A stretch of DNA of 64,000 bases from assembly GCF_000091045.1 (NCBI RefSeq), contig NC_006685.1, positions 1,767,201 through 1,831,200 of the forward strand, read 5' to 3'. The notes below the pieces were generated by a model. That model was not told the origin of the DNA, ran no database searches, and worked only from the letters and a program-made list of their open reading frames with translations. Positions 1 to 11,535 of this stretch are shown here, in pieces. Position 1 is the stretch's first letter. Every line of letters starts with the position of its first letter. Source of the stretch: Cryptococcus deneoformans JEC21. Lineage: Eukaryota > Basidiomycota > Tremellomycetes > Tremellales > Cryptococcaceae. Position numbers and translations under genes: made by a program.

Positions 1-110
1 GTACACGACGCAAGTGTAGTAAGCATCGAATAGACTCCTCCTCCCCGTGAAGCACACCCAAAAAGAATCCCAAGAGTGAGATATGGAAGATAGAGGACAG
101 CTACTCACAT
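1..110 (-). other. Possible 5' end of a minus-strand gene leaving the left edge
   Basis: On the minus strand a good 5' splice donor (GTGAGTAG) lies at 103-108. It directly follows CATCAT, so AT at 109-110 could be the first two bases of an ATG completed in the next exon beyond the window, the same layout as MRD1 here. A CTTAC-type branch sequence lies near position 20-25. No coding sequence is visible inside the window, so product and existence are uncertain. It could equally be a 5'-UTR intron. Confidence 0.3.
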
Positions 111-1524
111 GATGAATGAAGATGTAGTGGAAAGAGGTTGCTAATGAGTCGAACAGTTCAATGATAAATTGTCTTTTGCGACAGGTGTAGAGTGACAAGG
201 TAAAGCTGGGCGCTTGAAGTAGATGATCGGCTAGAACTTGGATGGGCTGTCGCTGGATATGAATTGGCTGATCAGAAGAAAGAGAGAAAGGAAAAGAAGA
301 GGTCGGGAATGAACCAAATCCTTTATACCCACACTCCTTGCCACCCCATCAACACGCATGCGTCAGCTACACTTTACGTAACATCGCCCATGTTCGAGCA
401 CTTCCCACATTCTTCTTTTGCCGAGTCGAAGGAAAACGGAGCAACGGAAAAACGGCCGCCGAGGAAAACGGAGCGCAAATCGCAAATCCCCAATTTGTAA
501 TCGGATTAATCGGTGGCATTAGAGATCATTACACTCGGTCACATCCGAACGACTAATCGCGGTGCCTGATCTTTGTAAGAATGAACCCCCAGATGCCGAC
601 TCCCGTTCGTTTCGGTCGGATGGTTGTTGCGCGGTTGTCCCCCTCGTCCAATCCGCCTCTTTCGTCAACTGTTTCCGCGCGAACAGGAAAGATAGCTAAG
701 AAGGGAAAAGGGCTGTGCTTGCTTGCTGCTGCTGTGCAAGCATGTCACTTCGTTCCTCACTTCTCATCAGCTAGCAGTAATCATGTATAAATACTTGTAC
801 ATTAGCGTACGTTTTCTATCCTTCCGCCCCCCAGATCGCCTCTCAACCACCTCGTCTCCTCGTGCCGACCCCGTCAACAATTTGGTGGTCGTCCGGTGAA
901 TACATCAGCAAAGTCACCAAAGTGCAGAATTGCTACTATTATGAATCGCCATCTAATTAAAAACGAAAAAAAAGAGCTGAAAAGTCCTGGAACGTTAATT
1001 GATGCGGCTCTAGCAGCAAGGGCATCGTCGTACTAACACTAAACTCTACCAGAAGAGATATAGGAAGAAGGATGGATTATGGTCTTTATTTGCATAGTTA
1101 TTAACCCTGCCTGCTAATGCGGAAAAACCTGATGTAGGGTCAATGAAAGTGTAAGCCGACAACAACCGCTCATGTACGGTTTGTTACTACAGCCTTCAGA
1201 AAAAAGACCTTCATAGTCCGGTAATCTGTCGACTTGCTGTCATCCCGTTTCCGGTACCCTGTCGTATTTCCGATTGTATATCAGTCAATAAGATATCTGT
1301 ACTCTGCCTTGTCGGTGATCATGTTAGCCAAAACAAACATCATCGTCATTCCGCGTAAAAATCTATATTCTTCATCGATCGCATGGATCTCGGCGCATTG
1401 CTCAAAGGGATCCTGGTTCCTGCTCATTCAATGCTGATCCCACAAGTTGATCGGTGTTCATCCTCTAGTAGCAACAATGAACAAACTAGAGAAAGACATA
1501 GATAGGAGGAAAAGAGGCAGACGT
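111..1524. other. Intergenic, no gene seen
   Basis: This 1.4-kb stretch would hold the promoter of the putative left-edge gene and the 3' UTR of cofilin. Its open frames are short, lack recognisable protein sequence and lack coherent splice sites. A TATA-like TATAAATA lies near 785 on the plus strand, but no plausible transcript follows. I see no tRNA, repeat or transposon end. Confidence 0.5.
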
Positions 1525-2449
1525 TTACTTTCGGGTGGCCTTTTCAAAGACTGCAAGACGGTCGAGTGGTGAACACGGTGTTTATGGCGATGAGAAGAAG
1601 GACTAAGACGAGATGGGCACTTACGGGCATCCTTGGTGATTTCGGAGAAGTCAGTAGCCTGAATCTCGGTGTGGATACCTGGATAAGTGTGAAGACGGCA
1701 GAGATTAGGGGGGCGATGTTGGTGTTTGCAAATCGAGAAAGGATGATAAAAGGTTGGAACGTCATAAGCCGGTCATGTACACATTAGTTTTTAACAACGT
1801 ACCATCAAGACGACGACGGATGGCTTCCTTGGAAGAAGCGAAGATCATCTTGTTCTTGACAGAGGCATCATCGGGGGACCTATTGTGCAAAATCAATGGT
1901 TAGCCCAAACGGCCATTCCTCCTGCTTTTCCTTGCTTGTTTTGCGATCCTGAATGACCGACAAATTGCAAGAGCATCCACTATCCTTTATCCCAACACAC
2001 ACAAGAAATCAAACAAGACTACAAAACGAAATTCCACTCACCAAACAATGAAACACAGCTTGTTCCTCACACCTTCACCACCGGGCAAAGTGAACTCAAA
2101 GTCGTACACCGCCCACCTGCAGTCCTTCTCGGGGAGCTCAGCCACAAAGCTGTCAAAGTCCTTGTCCTCAGAGGCCTTGAGAACGACGATGGATCGCTTG
2201 TCCTCAGAGAGACCATAGATGACATAGGTGAGCTTTTTACCAGTCTTAAGCTCCTGGAACTTTTCGAGACATTCTTGGGTCTAAGAGATAAAAAACTCAT
2301 TAGTTGTCTGAGATCGTGGGGATGAATTGTTCAAGGGATGAGGTTGTTGTACAATGACATACAGGTTGAACACCGGAGGACTGCACATGACGACGAAATT
2401 AGCTGTTGCTTTTTTTCTCTGTCTCCCAGGAGCAGGTTATACACACCAT
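1525..2449 (-). CDS. COF1: Cofilin / actin-depolymerising factor
   Basis: Predicted exons, complement: 2447-2449, 2363-2380, 2042-2280, 1803-1879, 1625-1678, 1525-1550 (138 aa, phases consistent). The protein is one ADF-homology domain that binds and severs actin filaments in the cytoplasm. Visible are the N-terminal MSSGVQPTQECLEKFQ, the central LPEKDCRWAVYDFEF segment and SSKEAIRRRLDG, the region of the actin-binding long helix; the length is normal for fungal cofilin. The first exon is only the ATG: the second (18 nt) supplies the Ser-rich N terminus whose serines control actin binding in this family. An upstream gene on the same strand encodes alpha-actinin. An unspliced start at the ATG near 2387 would put another N terminus in place of MSSGVQP and is less likely. 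Confidence 0.93.
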
Positions 2450-2788
2450 GTTTACGAGAATTTAGGGATGGATACGGATATAAAGGGTAAATAGACGTGA
2501 ATGTAAGAGAAGATAGGCGTGTTGCTTTCGATGCTTGTTGGTCGTTCGTTGTCGCGTGGAGGACGGCGGAGGGAATGATGATGCAGTCAGGGTCACCGTG
2601 CTGTCGGTCGGTGCCGCCGCGGAGTTGCATCTGTGGCACTTAACACCACCGCCAAAACATCTGAGCCGCGCTGGCATCTACTATTCGTTATTTTACTAAA
2701 ACGCATTCTTCATTTCATAGGCTCGTGAACTATCATACAAGTCGTACAAAGATCGTGCTAGCATCTATCATCCATGTGCATGTGCTCG
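2450..2788 (-). promoter_or_regulatory. Cofilin upstream region
   Basis: This 339-bp gap separates the alpha-actinin stop codon from the cofilin start on the same strand, so it should hold the alpha-actinin 3' end and the cofilin promoter. On the minus strand a TATAAA-type sequence is absent at a convincing distance. No other feature was seen. Confidence 0.5.
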
Positions 2789-5700
2789 TCAGATACACTG
2801 CTGCGCAAAAGCAACTTCTAAGAAAGAGTTGTCTGCCCCAAATAAGCAAGTGACTTCAATGCTCTGCTGACTTGACTCACAGTCATAAGCCTTCGTGGTA
2901 CCATTAGCAGGTCTTTCCATCCCTTCTTCCAACTCGGGCAGCTCAGACGTTTCTGGCATTGCCTCCTGCAAGAACCTAACTGTCTCTTTAGGCAAATGCG
3001 CGTACTCAAAATCAAGGTCAGTGACGTATGGCTTCTCCCCAGCCATGCCTCTGAAAGCTTCGCGCAGTTGTTCAGGGGAGGACGCATCGTCTTGAGTAAT
3101 GTTGACGAGCAGACTGAGCCACGCCTCGTATGTGACAGCGCCAAAGTGTTGTTCTAGCTCGGAGAAAATCGTTTCCAGTTCCTCCTCCTATGGAACAATG
3201 TAAGCCCATGGTGATACGTTGGACACAACACCTACAGCGTAGACGATACCTAAACTCGCCAAGGCTGAATGCATCTCCCACATTCCGAGGGTCTGTTATA
3301 CTCGTCATCAGCTGGGTCTCCCACAAAGATGAAACATCACTTGCATTTGTCTCCTCCCATGCAAAATGCTTAAACGTCGCCTCAAACTCTTCTAATTTGG
3401 CGGGTGTGATATTGGTGTGTTGGGCAGAGACCAGCTGTAGCATCATAAGCATAATTTTCTCTTGTCTCCAGAACCGACTGACTTGGTTATCTATGAATGC
3501 GATCTTCTTTTTTAATCCCACCTCAGCCAGCTCCAACTCGTACTCGAGATCATCCACAGTCAAAACAGTATAGTCATTCTCTTCTACCTTGGCTTCGAGA
3601 CAGCTGTTGTTGAGATCTGATATTTCTGTCGATAACAACTTGTAAAGAGATGGTATGGAGGATGATAGTTGAGAAAGAGTCTGCTTTTGTTGCTATACGT
3701 GTACGATAAGTACAGCTGAACAGAGGTAACTGACAAAGAAAACCAATACTCACTGGTAAAGGTCCGGCCAAGGCGCCGATCGCCTGTTCAATCTGCTGTA
3801 AGCGATGGATGAAGTCCTCTGCCGCTCTCGCAAATTTCTTTTTCAAAGTCTCTTTAATACTGCACCCTGTCAGTACGTAACTCACTGCAACGGACGAGCA
3901 GAAAGTAAAAAATAAAATAAAAACCTACTCTCTTACAGAGGCATTTATAGCACGACTTCTTGCAGTCTCCGACACCAAAAACTCTGCCCATCTCTTCTCC
4001 AGATCCTGTATAAACCAATCAGTAGCCATTCCCACATTAGTCAGACCGATTTACCTCCAATCTAGCCCCTTCACTCGGTTCCCAAGGTTTTAAAGAATAC
4101 GTTCTGATCTTTGTCTGGATATTACTGTACAACGCAGCAAGCTCTTGTCGCTCCTTTACCCATTCCCGTTTAGAGGTGCGTTTGTAATCATTGAATTGGG
4201 CAAGGTATGAGATTGCTTCCGGGTATGTTGAGGGTTGAGGCGCGATGAACCAGGACTGTTCGGTGACAGAAAGCGCGGAAAGAAGGAGGTCCAGACGGCG
4301 CTCAAAATCATTTTTATTGGCCCTGGATGCCAGTGTTAGGGCGAGAATTCGTTACCTAAGATTGGACACTCACCAGACGCCTTGCATCACCTCCGCAAAC
4401 TTTTCGACTCGCCTAGCGCCGGTTTCGGCTTTGTCTGTGATGAATAATTATTATGAGTTGGCGACTCGCTATATTCTATTGCTGCGGCTTATGACACACC
4501 TTCGCTTGAGAACTTGTGGAAAAATTCAGCAACGTAAGTCATTACAGACCTTTCGTCTGGGACTTCCACATCGCACAAATCCTTCACTTCAAGCAGACGC
4601 TATAAAGGAACTCTGTCAGCTATGAGCGGTGTATATGTGAGAATTGAATCTTACAGGGATACCAAGCTTTTCTTCAGCAACTTTGAAAGCAAGTTCAGTG
4701 TTGTTTCGCTTGTCAGCCTTATCCAACCCATGATAATCTAGCAGCTCCGGGCGGTGGTAATGAATCAGAGCACATCTGCAGTGCAAGTCAGTCACCCACC
4801 CCTTGCCTGACCAAATTGATTCTCACAAAGCTAGACCATCTGCAAAACTTCCTTTGAAGTTTTGTACATCCACCTCCGGGTTATAGCCAGTTGTCTTTCT
4901 TTGGCACCAGAGCAACAGACCATCCCTTGCCGATAATCCAGATTCTCTAAAAAATGCATTAGCCATCTTTTTTAGTTGTTAAGGAGGTTACCAAGAGCCT
5001 ACGTGATGTTTGCGATTGTGAATCTCAGAATAAGCGTCCATATCTGATTGCCATTATCAGTCCCCAAATTGCCTTAATCCACGAGAGATGATCTGACAAC
5101 AACATACCATGCCCAGGATAAGCTTCAGGTTTCCGTCAACGATATCTTCCGGACCGATATTCGTCAATTTAATTCCTTTTGACCGTATAAAATTCAGGGC
5201 TTTTGCAGCATTCTAAGAATGATATTTGTTACGATATTGCCTGCAGGTATAAGTTCTTTGGTAGCCTACCTCGGCTTTTTGCACACGCAGCCTCGGGTTC
5301 TTAACATAGCGCCCCAAGCTTTCCTCCGAGATGATTTCCTACATGATTCCGATTTGTTAGATGATGTTTTGCAAGCCTCTGAAGTAAATGTCCACTGACT
5401 AGGAGCTTAAAGTTATTTTGTTAGCCTATGTAGCTGTAGAATCATCTTGAGCAGGACTTACTTGAATGAGCTTGACACCGCTCGAAAAGTCCTTGACAAC
5501 GTCTGTCATCGGTTCTAATCCGTGACTTTCCAGCTGTTTGTTGAGCCTTACATAGCAATCAGATCTATTGCCCATAACGTTTCTGTACAGTGTACACACC
5601 ATCGACAAAAAGTCCTGTTACCAAGATGATCAGCAGCAGCATCAACGACTATTTCATCGTCGTAACCCAACATCCACCACTGACCTTGCTTGAATATCTG

Positions 5701-5929
5701 CCCATTCAAACTCGACTGCTCCCCCGGGTCCTATCAAAGGACTGCCCATGCGGACAGGGCTCATCGGTGCACCCCCGCCAGGTCCTCCGGCGTTGATGTT
5801 CATCGCGGCGTTGAAGTTGGATATTGCGCTGAGAGACTTTGTACGGCCATGTTTATTTGTTGGAGGGGTTGGTGAGAGGGCTGATTGTTGGGACGCGCGA
5901 CGTTCCATGTCAACTTGAGGGGACCACAT
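2789..5929 (-). CDS. AIN1: Alpha-actinin (actin cross-linker, Ain1-like)
   Basis: Seventeen predicted exons, complement: 5685-5929, 5600-5614, 5462-5546, 5400-5405, 5270-5338, 5108-5212, 5003-5043, 4827-4946, 4655-4775, 4500-4599, 4374-4434, 4055-4322, 3929-4005, 3754-3859, 3345-3692, 3236-3292, 2789-3187 (740 aa). About 75 low-complexity residues precede two calponin-homology domains (about 75-188 and 189-305, with RTFCRWLNKQLE and [10 protein letters not shown]). A short spectrin-like rod (about 320-540) follows, then an EF-hand-like C terminus (about 570-740) without good calcium ligands. The short rod resembles fission yeast Ain1. The family bundles F-actin at the cytokinetic ring. Notable are the 6-nt exon 4, the 15-nt exon 2 and a GC-AG intron at 3293-3344. 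The last residues match the family poorly, so the exact C terminus is less certain. Confidence 0.9.
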
Positions 5930-6361
5930 CTTTGGGAAGATATGCTGATGAAGATCGGAAGAAGTTTTGGAAATGACACTGCAAAACAAACGAATAATGA
6001 CACAAATGAAACAAATGTGCGGTCCGGTTGTTGACGAAGAAAGCACAAAGTCACCGCGCGCAGTTCAGACCCGACGCGTCGAGAATTGATAATTTCCCTG
6101 GAGCGTTCGTTGTTGAGGACGACGACGATGATGATGATAACACGTCTGCCGGGTCTCTTCATCACCTGTAACTTGAAAGGCTCTACATAAAATGCAAGCA
6201 TGGCTTACGGGATGTCTACTGAACAGCAAGACGTACTGTCTGCGAACAGTAGCATCGTTGCCTAAGTGCAGTGTCATATCGTTCATCCAAACCATTGTTC
6301 TTCTTCTGCGATATCTATGCATGTACGCTCACTCTACAGCTATTGTACACAAACACATAAT
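5930..6361. other. Alpha-actinin promoter and ZIP gene 3' region
   Basis: This 432-bp stretch lies between two minus-strand genes. It should hold the alpha-actinin promoter and 5' UTR (nearer 5930) and the ZIP 3' UTR (nearer 6361). A GAT/GAC-rich run is present near 6118-6140. No independent gene was seen. Confidence 0.5.
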
Positions 6362-7922
6362 TTATTCGTTCCAAGCAATCACACCCTATATGATCACCCA
6401 ATCAGCTTTTCAACTTACCATTACGTGATCCCGTGGTGAAAACAACATACCATGCAGAAAACACCAAACGCCATCGCGGCGTACTCTTTGAGCGCCTGTT
6501 TCCCGCTCCTGGATTCTGCCAACAATTCCGGAATCACGCTCACACTTGCAATATACAAGAAACCTGATACCCACTCATCCATCAGATAGGCTCGTAGATT
6601 CAAAAAAATCAATATTTACCTCCCGCGGTCATTGGAATGACCAGCTCCCCACCGGCTACGCTCGTCCCAAACAACCCCTCTCCTACATTCAGGCTGATAC
6701 CCTCTCCGTGAGCTCCTGCATTACCCGCACCTGACGTTTCGGCGATCCAGATACCCAAGAATGTACCAACAAAAGCGCCTACGGCGGTGAAGAATTGAGA
6801 GCCCATCGCTTGGGATTTTGTGAAACCCGATTTGATCAGGATAGAGTAGTCTGCGATCTACCATTTTGCATGTTTTGAGAGGTTGACTGGAATTTACAAG
6901 GGAAAGTACTCACTTCGTGGGGGATTTCATGACAGAATGTTGCTATAGTAGTGACCGCTCCCAAAGCAGGACTGCTGTAAAAGCTAGCAGCCATGGCAAG
7001 GCCATCAGTGATGTTGTGGGTAAAGTCGCCAAACAAATTAAGGTAAGCTGAAAGCTTGAGTGAGGGGTTCGCTTCTTTGGCTGTTTTCTCATCTTGAGAA
7101 GTGGAAGCGGCTTGGATATCGGCTGAAGCAGAGTCGGTGGAGGGGGAGACCGGGGATTTGCGTTGGCGCAGCCCGTTGTCTTTTTCCGCTTTAATCGAAG
7201 ACGACTGGCCTGAGGCTGCGTGGCTATGGCTGTGGCTATGGGAATGCGAATGGTGATGATCGCCCTCCCCGCCGGCTGAGGAGCTGAGTACCCTCATACT
7301 CTTGTCCAATACAAAAAAGCATGCAAAACCAAGGAAGATGGCGCCTCTAGACCGTAATCAGCTCAAGCCTTGTATCACCATACGTAAACCCACCCAATTA
7401 CGATATTCCTCTTTTCTTCCACCACCAAACTCCTGTCGGCTTCATGACCTTCTCCAAAAAAAGCGTGCGGCACCAAATGTAGGAAGACGTCTCCCAAAAG
7501 ACCACCGGTAGCGAAAGATATCATGGTATTTAACGATGTAGGGTCAAGGCTGGCTGGTACAGCAAGGAGGATAAAGTTGGGTATACTGGATATGTAGAAA
7601 GTTGCCAGGACTATGCGCATCATCAGTATTCAAGACAGCAGTGCAACATCACTGATTGCTCACTAGAGTTCCAGGCAGGACTTTCGAAGGGAAACAATGT
7701 TGCAAAGACCTTTTTCATAGTTGTTCCTTCTACCTGTTTCGCCGGTACTTCGAAGGAGTATTGGTTCTATGGTTGTTGATTCAGGCATCAGTTAGGCCGG
7801 TCCGTGAGTCACCTGGCAAAGATAAAGATTATAAGACCCACTTTCTCCGCGTAAGTACCGGCAAGTACCACAGCGCCCATAGCAAGGGCCGATAGTATAG
7901 CAATTGATCTGGTGGACAACAT
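6362..7922 (-). CDS. ZIP-family metal (zinc) transporter, KE4/Yke4-like
   Basis: Predicted exons, complement: 7842-7922, 7664-7766, 7394-7610, 6914-7346, 6620-6857, 6451-6563, 6362-6385 (402 aa). A hydrophobic N terminus (MLSTRSIAILSALAMGAVVL) looks like a signal or first membrane segment. The ZIP core is recognisable from FATGGLLGDVFLHLVPHAF, the metal-site helix pair GDFTHNITDGLAMAASF and ATFCHEIPHEIADYSIL. A cytosolic-type loop carries a histidine run (HHHSHSHSHSHSH, near residues 163-175), typical of zinc-binding loops in this family. The last exon has only 7 codons (GVIAWNE). KE4-type members move zinc out of the ER or Golgi lumen; substrate and membrane here are inferred from the family. 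The start lies 268 bp from that of a divergent CBM gene. Confidence 0.88.
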
Positions 7923-8190
7923 CTTAGACGTGAAGCAATAATATGGACCAAAGCGCGTCGCTACGTAGTAATGGTGGCAGACGAGGGAGCGGAGTGTTTC
8001 TGCCTCCACCGCGATCTACTTACGTAAAGATTAATTTATTTGTTTCCGCTTCCGGCAGCGAGGGCCATCGAGAGTACGTCATGAAAACGGAGCTAGCGGG
8101 GGATCACTGCCATTTTGTCCATTTCCCATTCATTCGGCCATTTGCATCTCTTTTCTTCCATCCGCATCGATAACAGAACATCCACAAACA
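7923..8190. promoter_or_regulatory. Shared divergent promoter region, ZIP gene / CBM gene
   Basis: The two start codons face away from each other across 268 bp, so both promoters must lie here. No TATA box or known operator stands out. Co-regulation is possible but not shown by the sequence. Confidence 0.55.
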
Positions 8191-11028
8191 ATGACCCAGC
8201 AGCATCTCGCCACCTTCACCTGGGGCGCAGGCGCACAAACAGTGAGTTCTGCCAGCCGCCCTGACCCGTTCCTGCGCCGTCCCCACTCCCAAATCCCCAT
8301 TCGCCGGGTAAACAAACCAGGGCGGAAATGTCCACTTCGCGGAGCCATCCATCTCTCAAGTCGTGTCAAATGTGGGCTTCATCTGCTGACTGTGTATTCC
8401 CGCTCGTTTCTTCCCGCACTTTGCTTCTGAATGCATCACTCAACTTGACTCCGCACCTGCCGCCAACTAATAAATAGGTTTGTGTCGCCGGTAACTTTAA
8501 CGACTGGTCTGCCACTGCCACTCCTCTCAAGAAACAATCAGATGGAAGCTTCCTGGCCGACGTTTCCGTTCCATGGGGAGAGAAGCAGGCGTTCAAGTAT
8601 GTGGTCGATGGAGAGTGGAAGGTTAGAGAAGACGAGGCAAAGGAATGGGGTGGGTCTGTTCCTTTCTCTTGGCCCTGAAAGAGCTGACAAGGGATTGGAT
8701 TAGATGCCGCTGGAAACATGAACAATGTCTACACTGCTCCCGAAGGCCCTGATGACAAAAAACCTGTGGACAAGTCAACGGCTACTGGTGCCACTGGTGC
8801 TTCAACCTCTGCTGGCGCTGGCGCTGGCGCCGGTGCTGCCGCGGCTGCCTCCGCCCATGCCAAGGACCCCGCCACGAAGGATGCTACTTCCAAACCTCCA
8901 ACCACCGCCGTCCCCCCTGCCGACACTGCCGACACTGCCCCTGCCTCAACTGGTAACAAGAAGACCGATCCTGAGGCTCTGATTGCTGCTGCTGCCCCTG
9001 GTGCTGCCATTGGTGCTCCTATCTTGGGCAAGCCTGTCGCCGGTGCAGAGACAGCTCCCACCTCTGGCATCACTACGACCACCGCTATTGGTTCTGGTAC
9101 CGCTGCTGCCACCGAGACCAAGACCAAGGACAAGGCCCCCGTTGAGAGTGCTACTCCTTTCGACAACAAGGCTGCAGCCGACAAGGCTGGGGTCGCTGAG
9201 AAGGGTACTGCCAAGGACACTCTTTCCCCCGGTCCTGTCCCTGTCGCTATGGTCGCTGAGAAGGGCACTGCCAAGGACACTCTTTCCCCCGGTCCTGTCC
9301 CTGTCGCTATTGCCGTCCCTACAGACAAGAAGGCTGGTCTCACTGAGAAGGGTACTGCCAAGGACGTGAACGCTCCTGGCCCCATCCCGGGATCAACCGC
9401 CGCTTCTGCTGATACCGCCGCCAAGGCTGACGAGCCCATCGACCCTGCTGTAGCTGCCACCACTGACAGTTCAGGTGCTGTCCGAGTCACCGCTGTCGAC
9501 GCGACGCCTCAGCAAATCGAAATGGTCGCTGCTGCCGCTAATGTTGGTGAAGCTCCAACCGCTACTGTTGGAGGAGAGCATGGTCTTGCGGAGAAGGCTG
9601 CCGAGTACGGTGCGGCTGCCATGGCCACCTTTGGATCTGTTGTAGGCGGTGCAGCTGCCGCTGTGGAGAAGGCGACTGGTGTTGACCTTACTCACTCTAG
9701 TCCTGTAAGCTTTTGTCGCTCTATTATTTTCTGCGCGAAAGCGCTAATGCGAGACAGGCTGAAACTAACGTACGTAACCTCTTTACCTCTTCTTTAGCTG
9801 TCCGTCGAAGAAGCCCGCGCGCGAGGCATCGATGTCACCAACCTCGAAAAGGTCGATGCCCCAACTGACACCACTTCCCCTCAGGGATCCGCACCTCCCG
9901 CTTCCGCTGTCGCCGCGCTCGACGAAAAGGTCGCCGAACTCAAGTCTGAAACCATTGGCGCTAGTAGCACAACAGGAGTGACAGACCAGGTGGCTATGCC
10001 ATTGCCAAATCAGCAGGCTCCGAAGAGTACGTCGTTGTCGTTGCCGCCCTCGAAGGAGGTTGATACTGTGAGCGTGGATAAAGGGCTGAGTGATTGGTTG
10101 GATTACACAGCTTCTTACCCTGCCGACGGGTCTTCCACTCTCGGCCACACCGCTTCTACGACAGACAACAAGGAGAAAGACATCAAGAATGACATTCCTG
10201 CACAACCTGAAACAGCAGACATGAACCACCGAGCCGTACCTGCCCCTGTATTTACCACAATCGCCCCTAAGGACCCCAAGAAGGACCGATCTCTAGGGAG
10301 CAGTGACCTCAACGATACTGCCGGTACGAAGCCCATCGATGCCGCTCCCGGTGTAGACGCAAAGAAGGCCAAGAGGGAGGAAGAAGCCAACCCCACAGGC
10401 GCGACTGGTGAGAAGCCCGAAGTGGCCGAGGCTAAGAAGGCTGCTGCTCCTGATACTCCCGAAGATAACTTGAAGCTCAAGTCTGAAGACGTGGGTAAAG
10501 GTACTGGTGCTGGAGTAGGGTCCGCTTCCGATGGCAGAGCGCAAGTCCCTCAATCAGGTGTCAAGGCCGAAACTTCTCTTTCCTCCCCTTCGGCTGCAAC
10601 TGCTACTACTACCGAGACTTCTCAACCTGCTAGCAGCGCGACTGGAACAACCGCCACGCCTTCCAAGACGACAGCGGCGACGACTAACGGAACATCTGTG
10701 CCTGCTGCTGCAGCTGGTTACGGTGGAGCTGTCGCCGGTGCCGCTGGTGCCGTCGAGGCTGGTGGTGCTGGTTCTACTACCACTGGTGCTTCAAATACAG
10801 CGGCTCCAAGTACCCCTGCCGGGACTAAGCCTACTTCTACCTCCACGCCCACGCCAGGAAAGGAGTCTAGCAGTGGACCCGGATCTGTGAAGAAGAAGAC
10901 TGGTTTCCTTGCCAAGGTCTGTCACTTTACCATTTATTCCCGAACGCAATGATGGAAAGGAAGAATACTGACGAGGACTTTACCTGTAGATCAAGCACGC
11001 TCTTTCGCCCGGACACAAATCCAAGTAA
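8191..11028 (+). CDS. AMPK1-CBM (glycogen-binding-like) domain protein, Mdg1/Crp1-like
   Basis: Predicted exons: 8191-8241, 8478-8649, 8704-9704, 9798-10916, 10990-11028 (793 aa). The first about 85 residues form a family-48 carbohydrate-binding (AMPK beta-type) fold: TFTWGAGAQTVCVAGNFNDW, then VPWGEKQAFKYVVDGEW. The remaining about 700 residues are low-complexity, rich in Ala, Thr, Pro, Lys and Gly, ending in a basic KKKTGFLAKIKHALSPGHK. A 60-bp unit at 9191-9250 is repeated at 9251-9310, giving a 20-residue repeat around AEKGTAKD, with a third decayed copy near 9334. The domain layout matches yeast Mdg1 and Crp1 (pheromone signalling, cruciform-DNA binding). The actual role here is unknown. 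The first intron (236 nt) is long for this genome. Confidence 0.85.
9191..9310 (+). repeat. 60-bp in-frame tandem repeat, two copies
   Basis: 9191-9250 and 9251-9310 differ at one base (GGTACT against GGCACT) and encode the same 20 residues. A third, diverged copy follows at about 9334-9390 (TEKGTAKD then NAPGPIPGS). The near identity of the first two copies points to recent duplication within the disordered tail of the CBM protein. Confidence 0.95.
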
Positions 11029-11535
11029 AGAACATTGCCCATCGACTGTATTACGAGCTCTCCATCTATCGGCCTTGATAAAGTCTTTTGAACTTTTTCC
11101 CTTTACTCATTTTTTTCTCCCACTTAATCTTTTTTCTTCTAATTCTTATTTAATACATGGTCTAGCGTCGTAATAGGGGAACTGTGAAGTGAAATATACA
11201 AAGGTCCTGGATATACCATGGGATAGTGTTTTGCGTATTATACAAAAAAGTATGTGAAATGAAAAAAAAGTGTTATTTCGCATCTAGTACAGTCCTTGTA
11301 GATCCTTTTTGAAGTCAAATCATTGTCTGGTCCAAAGGCAACGCACATAAGTCGCCCGCCCAGCCAAGAGTCCAAAGGGTGAGCATGTGTCTGTTCATGA
11401 CACTATCTTATCAAACAAGGCTCTCCAACTATAATGAACCATTCAAAACGAGATATGAGCCTACATTTAGAGAATAAAACAGCTTTAAATTCATTCCAGT
11501 ATAGCTATATAATCAAGTTACATATTCGTCTCTCT
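11029..11535. other. Convergent 3' intergenic region
   Basis: This 507-bp stretch lies between the stop codons of the CBM gene (+) and the RNPS1-like gene (-). It is AT-rich with T and A runs near 11100-11150 and 11240-11270, as expected for two 3' UTRs and polyadenylation regions. No gene was seen. Confidence 0.55.

Noticed and set aside
2816..2885. A 17- or 27-nt intron near the alpha-actinin C terminus
   Set aside because: It would make the end look more like other alpha-actinins, but introns that short are below what is spliced; the unspliced reading was kept.
8729..9490. Long (253-codon) open frame antisense to the CBM gene
   Set aside because: It mirrors the GCT/GCC-rich repetitive tail of the sense gene; composition alone explains the absence of stops.
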